DNA of 64,000 bases from positions 127,879-191,878 of the forward strand of contig NZ_LMKV01000023.1 in assembly GCF_001421665.1 (NCBI RefSeq), read 5' to 3'. This stretch comes from Sphingobium sp. Leaf26 (lineage in GTDB: Bacteria; Pseudomonadota; Alphaproteobacteria; Sphingomonadales; Sphingomonadaceae). The position numbers and the translations under genes were made by a program. Below, one piece after another: positions 1 through 8,020 of this stretch. Positions within the stretch are counted from its first letter, which is position 1. Each line of letters starts with the position of its first letter. The notes beneath the pieces are model-generated. The model was not told the origin of the DNA. It searched no databases and worked only from the letters and a program-made list of their open reading frames with translations.

Positions 1-112
1 TCGAGCGGGTGCCGACGCCGGTGCGATCGACACGCTCATCGCCGTGACGCCAGATATACCGCATCAGGTCCAGATATTGCTGCTCATAATGGGGAGCGGA
101 CGAAGAAGACAT
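1..112 (-). CDS. thyA: Thymidylate synthase, N-terminal part only
   Basis: The first 37 codons read from an ATG at 112-110 towards the window edge. The product begins with a short Ser-rich lead, then YEQQYLDLMRYIW, then DRTGVGTRS. The QYLDLM and DRTGxGT blocks are hallmarks of the N-terminus of ThyA, which methylates dUMP to dTMP with methylene-tetrahydrofolate and contains the dUMP-phosphate-binding Arg in this loop. The rest of the gene lies outside the window, so intactness cannot be judged. It is divergent from the small gene at 257. Confidence 0.85.
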   Translation of the reverse strand, partial: MSSSSAPHYEQQYLDLMRYIWRHGDERVDRTGVGTRS

Positions 113-256
113 ATCGGTCAAGGCAGGTTCCTGGGCATGCGAGTCTGGATCGTCCGGCTGTAGCCCAGCACCGCCGCCGCGCCAATCTGGCGCGCCACTC
201 CATAATGGATCATCTTGTGCTGGCATGCGCCCCGCCCGTTCCGTCATGCTGGCGCC

Positions 257-556
257 ATGATGGACCGCGACACGTTCCTGCTCGCACTGCTTGATGCTGA
301 GTGGCGGCCCCACGGCATCATTCCATTGCAACCGGACTGGCGCGGGACATTCGGCCGGCTGCTGGCGATGGACGGCCAATGGCTGGCCCTGATCCAGCAA
401 CGCACCGTCGGCACATCCTGCCTGCCCCGCCCAGACGACATCATGCTGACCCGCCTGCTCGCCCGCCGCCTGCGCCCGCTCGACATGCAGCTTGCAGACC
501 ATGTCATCCAGGCTGGCAATACCCGCTTCAGCTTCCGCGCAGAGGGTCTGCTCTGA
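257..556 (+). CDS. Small JAB/RadC-like domain protein lacking the metal site
   Basis: A 99-residue product. The second half follows the RadC/JAB (MPN+) layout: LPRPDDIMLTRLLARRL matches the P-S-x-x-D-x-x-x-T helix, then LADHVIQAG matches the D-H-x-I strand, then a C-terminal SFRAEGLL. In RadC the segment before this carries the HxHPSG zinc ligands; here that stretch reads TVGTSCLP and has no His, so a catalytic JAMM peptidase is unlikely. I placed the start at the Met at 257 because the upstream extension is Arg/Pro-rich and unlike the family. It may be a pseudoenzyme or adaptor; its function is unknown. Confidence 0.6.
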   Translation: MMDRDTFLLALLDAEWRPHGIIPLQPDWRGTFGRLLAMDGQWLALIQQRTVGTSCLPRPDDIMLTRLLARRLRPLDMQLADHVIQAGNTRFSFRAEGLL

Positions 557-671
557 TGATTTTGCGATCGCTGCAAAAAAACGTCATTGCCCGCTTGCCA
601 GCCCGGAATGCCCCCTCTATAGGCCCACTCCTGCCTTACGGGGCCGCCCACAAAGCGGTTTCGGCATCGGT

Positions 672-748
672 CGGGGAATAGCTCAGCCTGGTAGAGCACT
701 GTCTTCGGGAGGCAGGGGCCGGAGGTTCGAATCCTCTTTCCCCGACCA
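672..748 (+). tRNA. tRNA-Pro (anticodon CGG), CCA encoded
   Basis: The 77-nt sequence folds as a complete cloverleaf. The acceptor stem is CGGGGAA paired with TTCCCCG, the D-arm contains AGCCTGGTAGAGC, and the anticodon stem CTGTC/GGCAG encloses loop TTCGGGA with CGG at positions 34-36. The T-arm is GGAGGTTCGAATCCTCT-like, and ACCA is encoded at 745-748. CGG reads the proline codon CCG. No second copy of the 3' end was seen nearby, so there is no sign that it is occupied as an integration site. Confidence 0.95.
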
Positions 749-1035
749 ACTTTCTTCACAGGAAGAAGCGAATTATCAGCGGGATGGCATAGCCATCGCC
801 GCCGATTTTTTGCGTCCACTCTGCGTCCAACCGCCGCCGTCCAACTGACGCAAGTTTTCGACAGATGACATTTGTCGAAAGTATACAGATCCTTCTTGTG
901 CATCCGTAAAAGATGTTTGACCCCGCCTGTCCGGGTCGCGATGATCCCCGCCATCACACCGGTCCGGCCCCAGCGCCGTCACCCAATTACAATCCGACCC
1001 GCACTATGCGGGCATAGTCAGGCAGGAGACCTACC
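749..1035. other. Intergenic region with an inverted repeat and repeated GCGTCCA words
   Basis: No gene could be supported here. Near 805-840 there are three close copies of a TGCGTCCA/CCGTCCAA word. At 856-880 the perfect arms TTTCGACA and TGTCGAAA flank a 9-nt spacer, a plausible operator or small hairpin. The ribosome-binding sequence AGGAG of the tldD gene is at 1024-1028. Confidence 0.5.
856..880. promoter_or_regulatory. Inverted repeat TTTCGACA-N9-TGTCGAAA upstream of tldD
   Basis: Perfect 8-bp arms lie about 155 nt before the tldD start in an AT-richer patch. It could be a transcription-factor operator or a weak hairpin after the tRNA; there is no T-tract, so a simple terminator is less likely. 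The factor is unknown. Confidence 0.35.
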
Positions 1036-2670
1036 TTGCATAGACGCGATTTTCTGGCTTTTGGGGCCATGGGCGTGGGCGGCCTTGTCCTCCCCTCCAT
1101 GTTCGGCAAAGTCATTGCCGCAGAGGAACTGAACAGCGCCATCGACGTGGCGGTGAAGAAGAGTCTGGCCGACACCGCCCTGAACGCGGCCAGGAGCGCG
1201 GGCGCCAGCTATGCCGACGTGCGCGTCGGCCGCTACCTGCGCCAGTTCGTCATCACCCGCGAACGCAATGTCGAAAATATCGTCAACACCGAATCGACCG
1301 GTGTCGGCATCCGCGTGATCGCCAACGGCGCCTGGGGCTTTGCCGCCACCAATGACATGTCCGCCGACGCCGTGGCCAAGGCCGCGCAGCAGGCGGTCGC
1401 CATCGCCAAGGCCAATGCCCCGGCCCAGACCTCCCCGGTCCAGCTTGCGCCGACAAAGGGCGTAGGCGAAGTCAGCTGGAAGACGCCGATCGTCAAGAAC
1501 AGCATGACCGTGCCGATCAAGGACAAGGTCGCGTTGCTGATGGACGTCAACGCCGCCGCCATGGATGCGGGCGCGGACTTCATCAATTCGACCCTCTTCC
1601 TGGTCAACGAGCAGAAATATTTCGCCAGCACCGACGGCAGCTATATCGACCAGGACGTCCATCGCATCTGGGCGCCGATGGATGTGACCGCCATCGACAA
1701 GGCGACCGGCAAGTTCCGCAATCGCGAAGGTCTGTCCGCTCCCATGGGCCTGGGCTATGAGTATCTCGACGGCACCGCGTCGGGCAAGACCGTGCTGCCC
1801 AACGGCGTGGTCGTCTACGGCAACAGCTACGATATGAAGCAAGATGCGATCGCCGCCGCCAGGCAGGCGCGCGCGAAACTGAAGGCGCCTTCGGTCAAGC
1901 CGGGCAAGTACGACCTCGTCCTCGACCCGTCGCACACCTGGCTCACCATCCATGAATCGGTCGGCCATCCGCTCGAACTGGACCGCGTACTCGGCTATGA
2001 AGCCAATTATGCCGGCACCAGCTTCGCCACGATGGACAAGCTGGAAAGCCATTTCCAGTACGGTAGCCCCAATGTGAACATCGTCGCCGACAAGACGCAG
2101 GTCGGTAGCCTGGGCGCGGTCGCCTATGACGATGAAGGCGTGAAGACCAAGAAGTGGGATCTGATCCGCGACGGCAAGCTGGTCGGCTATCAGGCGATCC
2201 GCGATCAGGCGCATATCGAAGGCAAGACGGAATCGGACGGCTGCGCCTATTCCGATAGCTGGTCCAACGTGCAGTTCCAGCGCATGGCGAACGTATCGCT
2301 GGAGCCGGGCAAGGCCAAGAAGAGCGTCGCGGAGATGATCGCGGGTGTCGAGGACGGCATCTACATCGTCGGCGACGGCAGCTTCTCGATCGACCAGCAG
2401 CGCTATAACGCCCAGTTCGGCGGTCAGCTCTTCTACGAGATCAAGAACGGCAAGATCACGCAGCAGATCGAGGATGTCGCCTACCAGATCCGCACCCCGG
2501 AATTCTGGAACGCCTGCACCGGCGTCTGCGACAGCAGCGACTATCGCCTGGGCGGTTCCTTCTTCGACGGCAAGGGCCAGCCGGCCCAGGTCTCCGCCGT
2601 GTCGCACGGGTCATCGACCGCGCGCTTCGACGGCATCAACGTCATCAACACCGCGCGTTCGCTCGGCTGA
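1036..2670 (+). CDS. tldD: TldD-family metalloprotease with twin-arginine leader
   Basis: 544 residues. TldD/TldE is a heterodimeric zinc protease known from microcin B17 maturation and CcdA degradation in E. coli. The TldD metal motif HExxxH is present as HESVGH at residues 306-311, followed by the family blocks RVLGYE and the C-terminal GGSFFDGKGQP. The N-terminus HRRDFLAFGAMGVGGLVLP looks like a Tat signal (R-R-D-F-L plus hydrophobic stretch), which is unusual because E. coli TldD is cytoplasmic. The start is TTG: it sits 7 nt after AGGAG and an in-frame stop lies at 1015, so no upstream ATG is available. It is followed by tldE and an exported DUF4159 protein, which suggests that the proteolysis may act in the periplasm. 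Confidence 0.85.
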   Translation: MHRRDFLAFGAMGVGGLVLPSMFGKVIAAEELNSAIDVAVKKSLADTALNAARSAGASYADVRVGRYLRQFVITRERNVENIVNTESTGVGIRVIANGAWGFAATNDMSADAVAKAAQQAVAIAKANAPAQTSPVQLAPTKGVGEVSWKTPIVKNSMTVPIKDKVALLMDVNAAAMDAGADFINSTLFLVNEQKYFASTDGSYIDQDVHRIWAPMDVTAIDKATGKFRNREGLSAPMGLGYEYLDGTASGKTVLPNGVVVYGNSYDMKQDAIAAARQARAKLKAPSVKPGKYDLVLDPSHTWLTIHESVGHPLELDRVLGYEANYAGTSFATMDKLESHFQYGSPNVNIVADKTQVGSLGAVAYDDEGVKTKKWDLIRDGKLVGYQAIRDQAHIEGKTESDGCAYSDSWSNVQFQRMANVSLEPGKAKKSVAEMIAGVEDGIYIVGDGSFSIDQQRYNAQFGGQLFYEIKNGKITQQIEDVAYQIRTPEFWNACTGVCDSSDYRLGGSFFDGKGQPAQVSAVSHGSSTARFDGINVINTARSLG

Positions 2671-2687
2671 CGCTGCAATTTTGGATT

Positions 2688-2749
2688 GGAGCCTGATTCA
2701 CGCTCCGGGTGGAAACGCAAAGCGCTTCCACCTGAAACGATCAGGCTCC
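2688..2749. repeat. Nested palindrome between tldD and tldE
   Basis: Outer arms GGAGCCTGAT (2688-2697) and ATCAGGCTCC (2740-2749) are perfect 10-bp complements. Inner arms GGTGGAA (2708-2714) and TTCCACC (2726-2732) are perfect 7-bp complements. The mRNA would form a long two-part hairpin between the two protease subunits, which could set their expression ratio or protect the upstream message. It may also be a dispersed intergenic repeat. Confidence 0.7.
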
Positions 2750-2764
2750 TAGGGAGACAAGAAA

Positions 2765-4099
2765 ATGAGCATCCTCACCGAAGCGCAGTCCAAGGCGATC
2801 CTGACCAAGGTCGTCGCGCTGTCCAAGGCGGACGAATGTACCGCGCAACTCACAGGCAAGATTCAGGGCAATGTCCGTTTCGCCCGCAATGATGTGTCCA
2901 CAGCGGGCCTGACCGACGACATCGAACTCGCGGTGCAGGTCGCCTTTGGCAAGAAGGTCGGCACCGCCACCATCAACCAGTTTGACGACGCCTCGCTGGA
3001 GCGGGTTGTGCGCCGCGCCGAAACGCTGGCGCAACTGGCGCCCGACAACCCGGAATTCATGCCGGCCGTCGACAAGCAGGCCTACAAGCCCAGCCCGACC
3101 TTTGCCCAGTCGACCGCCGACATCACGCCGGCCTACCGTGCGCAGGTCGCCAAGACCTCGATCGACGCCTGCAAATCGCAGAAGCTGATCGCAGCGGGCT
3201 ATCTGGAGGATAATCAGAGCTTCACCGCGATCGCCAACAGCAAGGGCAATTTCGGTTATCAGCGTTCGACGATGCTCGATTACACCTGCACCGTCCGTAC
3301 CGAAGATGGGCGCGGGTCCGGCTGGGTCGGCACCGATACGCAGGACGCCACCCGCTTCAAGGCGGACAGCGATATCCAGATCGCCATGCGCAAGGCGTCG
3401 GCCTCATCCGAAGCCAAGGCGCTGGAGCCGGGCAAATATACCGTGATCCTGGAACCGATGGCGGCCGCGGGCCTCATTGGCTTCATGTTCTATTTCTTCG
3501 GCGCCCGCGAGGCCGACGAAGGCCGCAGCTTCCTGTCGAAGAAGGGCGGCGGCAACAAGCTGGGCGAACAGGTGTTCGGCCCGCAGGTCAATTTCTATAC
3601 CGATCCCTGGGACCCGGTCGCGCCGTGCGAACCATGGGACGAGGACGGCCTCGCCCGCCAGCGCATGGACATGGTGAAGGATGGCAAGATCACCAACCTG
3701 AACTATAGCCGGTACTGGGCCAGCAAGCAGGGCAAGCCCGCCGCCGGCCAGATGGGCAATATCCTGATGACGGGCGGCACCAAGTCCACCGCCGACCTGG
3801 TCCGCTCGACCGAGCGCGGCGTGCTCGTCACCCGCACCTGGTATATCCGCATGGTCGATCCGCAGACCGTGCTGCTGACCGGCCTGACCCGCGACGGCAC
3901 CTTCTATATCGAGAACGGGCAGATCAAATATCCGATCAAGAATTTCCGGTTCAACGAAAGCCCGGTCATCATGCTCAACAATGTGGAAGAGCTGGGCAAG
4001 CCGGTCCGCGTGCCGCCGGACGAGGTGTCGATGAACATCGTCGTGCCGCCGATGAAACTGCGCGACTTCACCTTCACGTCGCTCTCGGACGCGGTGTGA
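2765..4099 (+). CDS. tldE: TldE/PmbA-family protease partner subunit
   Basis: 444 residues, close to the usual 440-450 of TldE (PmbA). It lacks the HExxxH metal motif, as expected for the non-catalytic partner, and carries the family C-terminal blocks (RMDMVKDGKI, GNILMTGGTKS, ERGVLVTRTWYIRMVDP, NFRFNESP, VVPPMKLRDF). It starts 95 nt after tldD, with the purine-rich AGGGAGACA a few bases before the ATG. Unlike its partner it has no visible signal peptide. If TldD is exported, TldE must either travel with it through the Tat system or the TldD leader must not be functional. Confidence 0.85.
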   Translation: MSILTEAQSKAILTKVVALSKADECTAQLTGKIQGNVRFARNDVSTAGLTDDIELAVQVAFGKKVGTATINQFDDASLERVVRRAETLAQLAPDNPEFMPAVDKQAYKPSPTFAQSTADITPAYRAQVAKTSIDACKSQKLIAAGYLEDNQSFTAIANSKGNFGYQRSTMLDYTCTVRTEDGRGSGWVGTDTQDATRFKADSDIQIAMRKASASSEAKALEPGKYTVILEPMAAAGLIGFMFYFFGAREADEGRSFLSKKGGGNKLGEQVFGPQVNFYTDPWDPVAPCEPWDEDGLARQRMDMVKDGKITNLNYSRYWASKQGKPAAGQMGNILMTGGTKSTADLVRSTERGVLVTRTWYIRMVDPQTVLLTGLTRDGTFYIENGQIKYPIKNFRFNESPVIMLNNVEELGKPVRVPPDEVSMNIVVPPMKLRDFTFTSLSDAV

Positions 4100-4124
4100 C
4101 GACAGAGCGTGCCATGACCAAGCT

Positions 4125-4190
4125 GTTCCCCGGCGAAGGCCGGGGCCCAGTTCCAAGGCCAGATATGGACCCCGGCCTTCTCCGGGGAAC
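4125..4190. repeat. Paired REP-like GC hairpins
   Basis: GTTCCCCGGCGAAGGCCGGGG starts at 4125 and is mirrored by CCCCGGCCTTCTCCGGGGAAC ending at 4190, so two REP units face each other. The same GTTCCCCGG/CCGGGGAAC unit recurs at 46201-46224. This is a typical intergenic repeat and could end transcription or stabilise mRNA after tldE. Confidence 0.8.
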
Positions 4191-4235
4191 GGTCCATGCC
4201 GCAAGATGGAGCATGGTCTGGCTCGATCGGCTTTC

Positions 4236-4937
4236 ATGACACGCAGTGAATTTCTTCGGTTGATGGCGGGTGGTCTGGCGAGCAGTTTACTGGCCCGGCC
4301 CCTCGCGGCGCAGGCGGCAGGCGGCTATGATTTCTGGTTCACGCGCCTGCGTTACGATAGTGGCGACTGGGACGTGGACCAGCGCACGCCATCCAACATC
4401 ATCACCTCGCTGATCGACTACACCACCCTGCGTGTCGATCCGAAGGAGCATGTCATCGCCCTTTCGGACCCGAAGATGCTGACCGCGCCTTTCTGTTACA
4501 TGGCGGGTCACAAGCTGGTGGAGTTTTCGCCTGCCGAAAGGCGCAATTTCGAACGCTATGTCCGCAATGGCGGCTTCGTCATGGTGGACGATTGCAACCA
4601 TGACATAGACGGCCTGTTCGCCCGCTCGTTCGAAGCGCAGATGGCGAAGATTTTCGGACCGAAGGCGCTCAAGGAATTACCCAAGAGCCATGGCCTCTAT
4701 CGCAGCTTCTTCAAGTTCGATGACCCGCCCAATACCGGCCTTGAACTCAACGGCTGGGGCGACGACCTCGTCCACGACTATCTCAAGGGCATAGAGGTGA
4801 ACGGGCGGCTGGGCGTCCTCTATAGCAACAAGGATTATGGCTGCGAATGGGATTATGACTGGCGCAACAAGCGTTTCCTGGCCGAGGATAACACCAAGTT
4901 CGCGGTCAATATCGTGATGTACGCGCTGTCGGTGTGA
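4236..4937 (+). CDS. Exported DUF4159 domain protein
   Basis: 233 residues. A hydrophobic N-terminal leader (MTRSEFLRLMAGGLASSLLA ending at an AQA-like site) is followed by a DUF4159 domain recognisable from YDFWFTRLRYDSGDWDVD, the ALSDPKMLTAPFCYMAGH segment, the NGGFVMVDDCNHD strand and the HGLYRSFFKF block. DUF4159 resembles a glutamine-amidotransferase-like or ThuA-like fold and commonly sits next to MoxR/DUF58 genes. I chose the Met at 4236 because it places the leader at the very N-terminus; an in-frame ATG 30 nt upstream adds only a polar stretch. Its biochemical role is unknown. Confidence 0.8.
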   Translation: MTRSEFLRLMAGGLASSLLARPLAAQAAGGYDFWFTRLRYDSGDWDVDQRTPSNIITSLIDYTTLRVDPKEHVIALSDPKMLTAPFCYMAGHKLVEFSPAERRNFERYVRNGGFVMVDDCNHDIDGLFARSFEAQMAKIFGPKALKELPKSHGLYRSFFKFDDPPNTGLELNGWGDDLVHDYLKGIEVNGRLGVLYSNKDYGCEWDYDWRNKRFLAEDNTKFAVNIVMYALSV

Positions 4938-4986
4938 CGCACCCACGCCGCACCCTTTCCGCCTTTCGTCCAGCAAGGGACATGAC

Positions 4987-5976
4987 ATGACAGACCTCAC
5001 CGAAGCCGACATCCAGACCCGCCTCGACGCGCTGACCGGGCTGCGCGCCGCGATCGGACAGGCGATCGTCGGGCAGGCCGATGTGGTGGAACAGCTTCTG
5101 ATCGGCCTGCTGGCCGGCGGTCATTGCCTGCTGGAGGGCGTTCCAGGGCTGGGCAAGACATTGCTGGTCCGCTCGCTCGGCGAAGCGCTCAAGCTCGATT
5201 TCCGCCGCGTCCAGTTCACGCCCGACCTGATGCCCAGCGACATTCTCGGTACCGAATTGCTGGAGGAGGATCATGGCACCGGCCATCGCAGCTTCCGTTT
5301 CCAGCAGGGGCCGGTCTTCACCAACCTACTGCTGGCCGACGAACTCAACCGCACCCCGCCCAAGACGCAGGCCGCGCTGCTGGAGGCGATGCAGGAAAAG
5401 ACCGTCAGCTATGCCGGCGTGACCCATGTGCTGCCCAAGCCCTTCTTCGTGCTGGCAACGCAGAACCCGCTGGAGCAGGCCGGCACCTATCCCCTGCCCG
5501 AAGCGCAACTCGACCGCTTCCTCCTGCACATCCGCGTCGATTATCCGACCGAGGCGGAGGAGCGCGAAATCCTGGCCCAGACCACCGGCTCCAAGCCCGC
5601 CGCCGTCCCCGCCGTAATGCAGGGGGAGGAAGTGCTGGCGCTCCAAGCCCTCGTCCGCGACGTCCATTTCAGCGACGATCTGCTCGACTGGGTGACGCGC
5701 CTTGTCCGCGCCAGCCGCCCCGGCGAAGGCACGCCGGAGGATATCCGCAAATATGTGAAATGGGGCGCGGGACCGCGCGCCGGCCAGTCGCTGATTTTGG
5801 CGTCCAAGGCGCGCGCCCTGATCCACGGCCGCCTCGCTGCCACGCGCGACGATATCACCGCGCTCGCTGTGCCGGTCATGCGCCATCGCCTGCTCCTGTC
5901 CTTCGCCGCCGAAGCCGAAGGGCGCAGCGCCGATGACGTGGTCGCCGCCCTGATCCGCGCCGTTCCGCTCGCCTGA
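4987..5976 (+). CDS. moxR: MoxR-family AAA+ ATPase
   Basis: 329 residues. Walker A GVPGLGKT is at residues 51-58, Walker B with sensor region reads NLLLADELNRTPPKTQ, and the MoxR signature TQNPLEQAGTYPLPEAQLDRF follows. The C-terminal lid domain is present. MoxR ATPases act as chaperone-like factors that mature or activate metal- or VWA-containing partners. Here it is directly followed by a DUF58 protein, the usual partner, 12 nt downstream. Confidence 0.92.
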   Translation: MTDLTEADIQTRLDALTGLRAAIGQAIVGQADVVEQLLIGLLAGGHCLLEGVPGLGKTLLVRSLGEALKLDFRRVQFTPDLMPSDILGTELLEEDHGTGHRSFRFQQGPVFTNLLLADELNRTPPKTQAALLEAMQEKTVSYAGVTHVLPKPFFVLATQNPLEQAGTYPLPEAQLDRFLLHIRVDYPTEAEEREILAQTTGSKPAAVPAVMQGEEVLALQALVRDVHFSDDLLDWVTRLVRASRPGEGTPEDIRKYVKWGAGPRAGQSLILASKARALIHGRLAATRDDITALAVPVMRHRLLLSFAAEAEGRSADDVVAALIRAVPLA

Positions 5977-5987
5977 TCCTGCCCGCC

Positions 5988-6881
5988 ATGGTCGATCTTA
6001 TCCCTCCCGACGTGCGCAGCCGCCTTCGCGGCCTGCGCCTCGTCACGCGCCGGGCGGTGGGGTCGCATGGCATTGGCCTGCATCAGAGCCACAGCCGGGG
6101 CGCAGGGCTGGAATTCGCCCAGTACCGCGCCTACGAACCGGGCGACGAACTGCGCCAGATCGACTGGAAACTCTACGCCCGGTCCGACAAATTCTTCGTG
6201 CGGGAGGCCGAGCGCGAAAGCCCGGTCGCGGTGTGGATCCTGATCGACGCCAGCGCTTCCATGGGCCAGAGCGACGCGGGCCGCCCCGATTACAGCCGCC
6301 TCGACGCCGCCAAGGCGATCGCCGCCGCCATCGGCGAACTGGCGATGCAACAGGGCGACCGGTTCGGCTTCATGACGCTGGGGGATGATAGCCTGACGTT
6401 GCTGCCACCCGCCACGGGGCTGCGCCAGCGCGACCGGCTGCTGCTCGAATTGCTCAGCGTCCGCCCGGCGCGCGGCTTTGCGCCCGACAGCCGACTGGGT
6501 CCGGTGTGGGAGCGGATCGGCGCGCAAGATTTGGTCCTCCTGCTCTCCGACTGTTTCGATGAGGGGGCTGTGGCGCTGGCCGAGAAACTGTCTGCGGCGG
6601 GGCGGGAGACGCTGGTGGTCGAAATGCTGACCGTCGCCGAGCGCGATTTTCCCTTCGACGGCGGCTATCGGTTCCGCGACCCGGAAACCGGCGAGGAACT
6701 GCTGGCCGACGGCGCTGCCCTGCGCGCCGAATTTCTCGCCCGCTTTGCCGAAGCGCGCGCCACCCTCCATGCCCGAATGGAGGCGATCGGCATCCGGCAC
6801 GCCGTCCATTATCTGGATGAACCCGTCGACCTGCCGCTACGCCGCCTGTTTGCGGCACAGGGTGCGGCGGAATATCAGTGA
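5988..6881 (+). CDS. DUF58 (VWA-like) protein
   Basis: 297 residues. The DUF58 signature is clear: GDELRQIDWKLYARSDKF, followed by VAVWILIDASASMGQSD, a degenerate MIDAS-type DxSxS motif of von Willebrand A domains. This family is the standard partner of MoxR ATPases. Its stop overlaps the start of the next gene, so the two are likely translated together. Confidence 0.9.
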   Translation: MVDLIPPDVRSRLRGLRLVTRRAVGSHGIGLHQSHSRGAGLEFAQYRAYEPGDELRQIDWKLYARSDKFFVREAERESPVAVWILIDASASMGQSDAGRPDYSRLDAAKAIAAAIGELAMQQGDRFGFMTLGDDSLTLLPPATGLRQRDRLLLELLSVRPARGFAPDSRLGPVWERIGAQDLVLLLSDCFDEGAVALAEKLSAAGRETLVVEMLTVAERDFPFDGGYRFRDPETGEELLADGAALRAEFLARFAEARATLHARMEAIGIRHAVHYLDEPVDLPLRRLFAAQGAAEYQ

Positions 6882-8020
6882 ACATGGGCCTGCTCTTTCC
6901 GGCAGCGCTGGCCGCACTGGCGGCGCTCATCGTGCCGCTCATCCTCCATATCGCGCGCAAGAGCGAGCAACTGCCGACCGACTTTGCCGCGCTGCGCTGG
7001 CTGCTGTCGCGGCCCAAGCCGCGATCGCGCCTGCGTTTCGATGAATGGCCGCTGCTGCTGCTCCGCCTGGCGCTGCTGGCGCTGGCTGCCCTGTGGCTGG
7101 CGCAGCCGGTGCTGTTCGGGACCGGCAACGATCGTCCCTATGTCGCGGTGATACCGGGTGCGCAGGTCGCCCGCGCGACGTTCATTGACGCCCGCCTCCA
7201 CTGGCTCGCGCCGGGTTTCCCCAACATCGACACCGCCCAGCCGACCGGCCCGCTGCCCGTCGCCAGCCTGATCCGCCAGTTGGACGCCGAACTCCCAGCG
7301 AAAACCCCGCTCACCATCGTCACGCCAACCGTCCTCGAAGGCGCCGATGCTGATCGCCTGCGCCTGTCGCGGACAGTGGCATGGCGCATCACCGGCGGCG
7401 CCATGGCCTCAGCCGACAAGGCAGGGCCGCCGCCCATCCTGTCCGTCCGCCATGATGCGGATCATCGCGCTGCTTCGCGCTATATCGACGCGGCGGTCCT
7501 CGCCTGGCAGCCCGCCAAAAGAGACAGCGAGTTGGACAGTCGATCGACGGATGCGCCCCTTCCCGACAAAGGGCATATCCTCGTCTGGCTGGCGGGCGGC
7601 ACCCTGTTGGACAGCGTTGTCGACCGGGTGCGGCAAGGCGGCACGGCGGTCGTCGCCAGCGATGCCAGGTTGCCAACCGATCAACCGATGATCCCGGTCT
7701 GGCGCGACGGGCAAGGACAGACGCTGGCCGAAGCGATCCCGTTGGGCAAAGGCCGCCTCATCCGTTTCACCCGGCCGCTGGTTCCCGCGCAGATGCCCGT
7801 GCTGCTGGAAGCGGAGTTCCCGGCACAGTTGCGCGCTCTGCTGAATCCGGTTGTCGCGCCGACCCGCGTTGCCGCCATCGACTATGCCCCGCTGGCCGGA
7901 GGCCGCACCTATGCGCAGCCGCCACAACCTCTGCGCCCATGGATCGCGATCCTGATCGCCTTGTTGCTGGTGGCCGAACGCTGGCTGGCGACCAGCCTTC
8001 GCCGGAGCCTCGCTCCATGA
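6878..8020 (+). CDS. BatA-like membrane protein
   Basis: 380 residues from GTG, or 378 from the ATG at 6884. The N-terminal LLFPAALAALAALIVPLILHIARK is the BatA-type helix followed by a basic stop-transfer and a second hydrophobic stretch around residues 50-70. A long extracytoplasmic domain follows, with a final helix (WIAILIALLLVAERWL). The GTG start overlaps the DUF58 stop by 4 nt. A 20-bp repeat shared with czcA is embedded in frame at 7521-7540, giving the peptide RDSELDS; that stretch looks like an insertion into a variable loop. Confidence 0.75.
   Translation: MNMGLLFPAALAALAALIVPLILHIARKSEQLPTDFAALRWLLSRPKPRSRLRFDEWPLLLLRLALLALAALWLAQPVLFGTGNDRPYVAVIPGAQVARATFIDARLHWLAPGFPNIDTAQPTGPLPVASLIRQLDAELPAKTPLTIVTPTVLEGADADRLRLSRTVAWRITGGAMASADKAGPPPILSVRHDADHRAASRYIDAAVLAWQPAKRDSELDSRSTDAPLPDKGHILVWLAGGTLLDSVVDRVRQGGTAVVASDARLPTDQPMIPVWRDGQGQTLAEAIPLGKGRLIRFTRPLVPAQMPVLLEAEFPAQLRALLNPVVAPTRVAAIDYAPLAGGRTYAQPPQPLRPWIAILIALLLVAERWLATSLRRSLAP
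7521..7540 (+). repeat. 20-bp dispersed repeat, copy A (in frame inside the BatA-like gene)
   Basis: GAGACAGCGAGTTGGACAGT is identical to copy B at 29178-29197 in the 3' end of czcA and shares 17 bp with the inverted copy C at 29335-29351. In both genes it is read in the same frame as RDSELDS although the proteins are unrelated, so shared ancestry of the proteins cannot explain it. Confidence 0.8.

Noticed and set aside
672..1035. tRNA-Pro as attachment site of an integrated element
   Set aside because: No integrase and no second copy of the tRNA 3' end were seen; following genes are core-type.
1018..2607. Minus-strand open frame opposite tldD
   Set aside because: Antisense mirror of tldD; Asp/Val/Leu-rich repetitive product and no recognisable domain.
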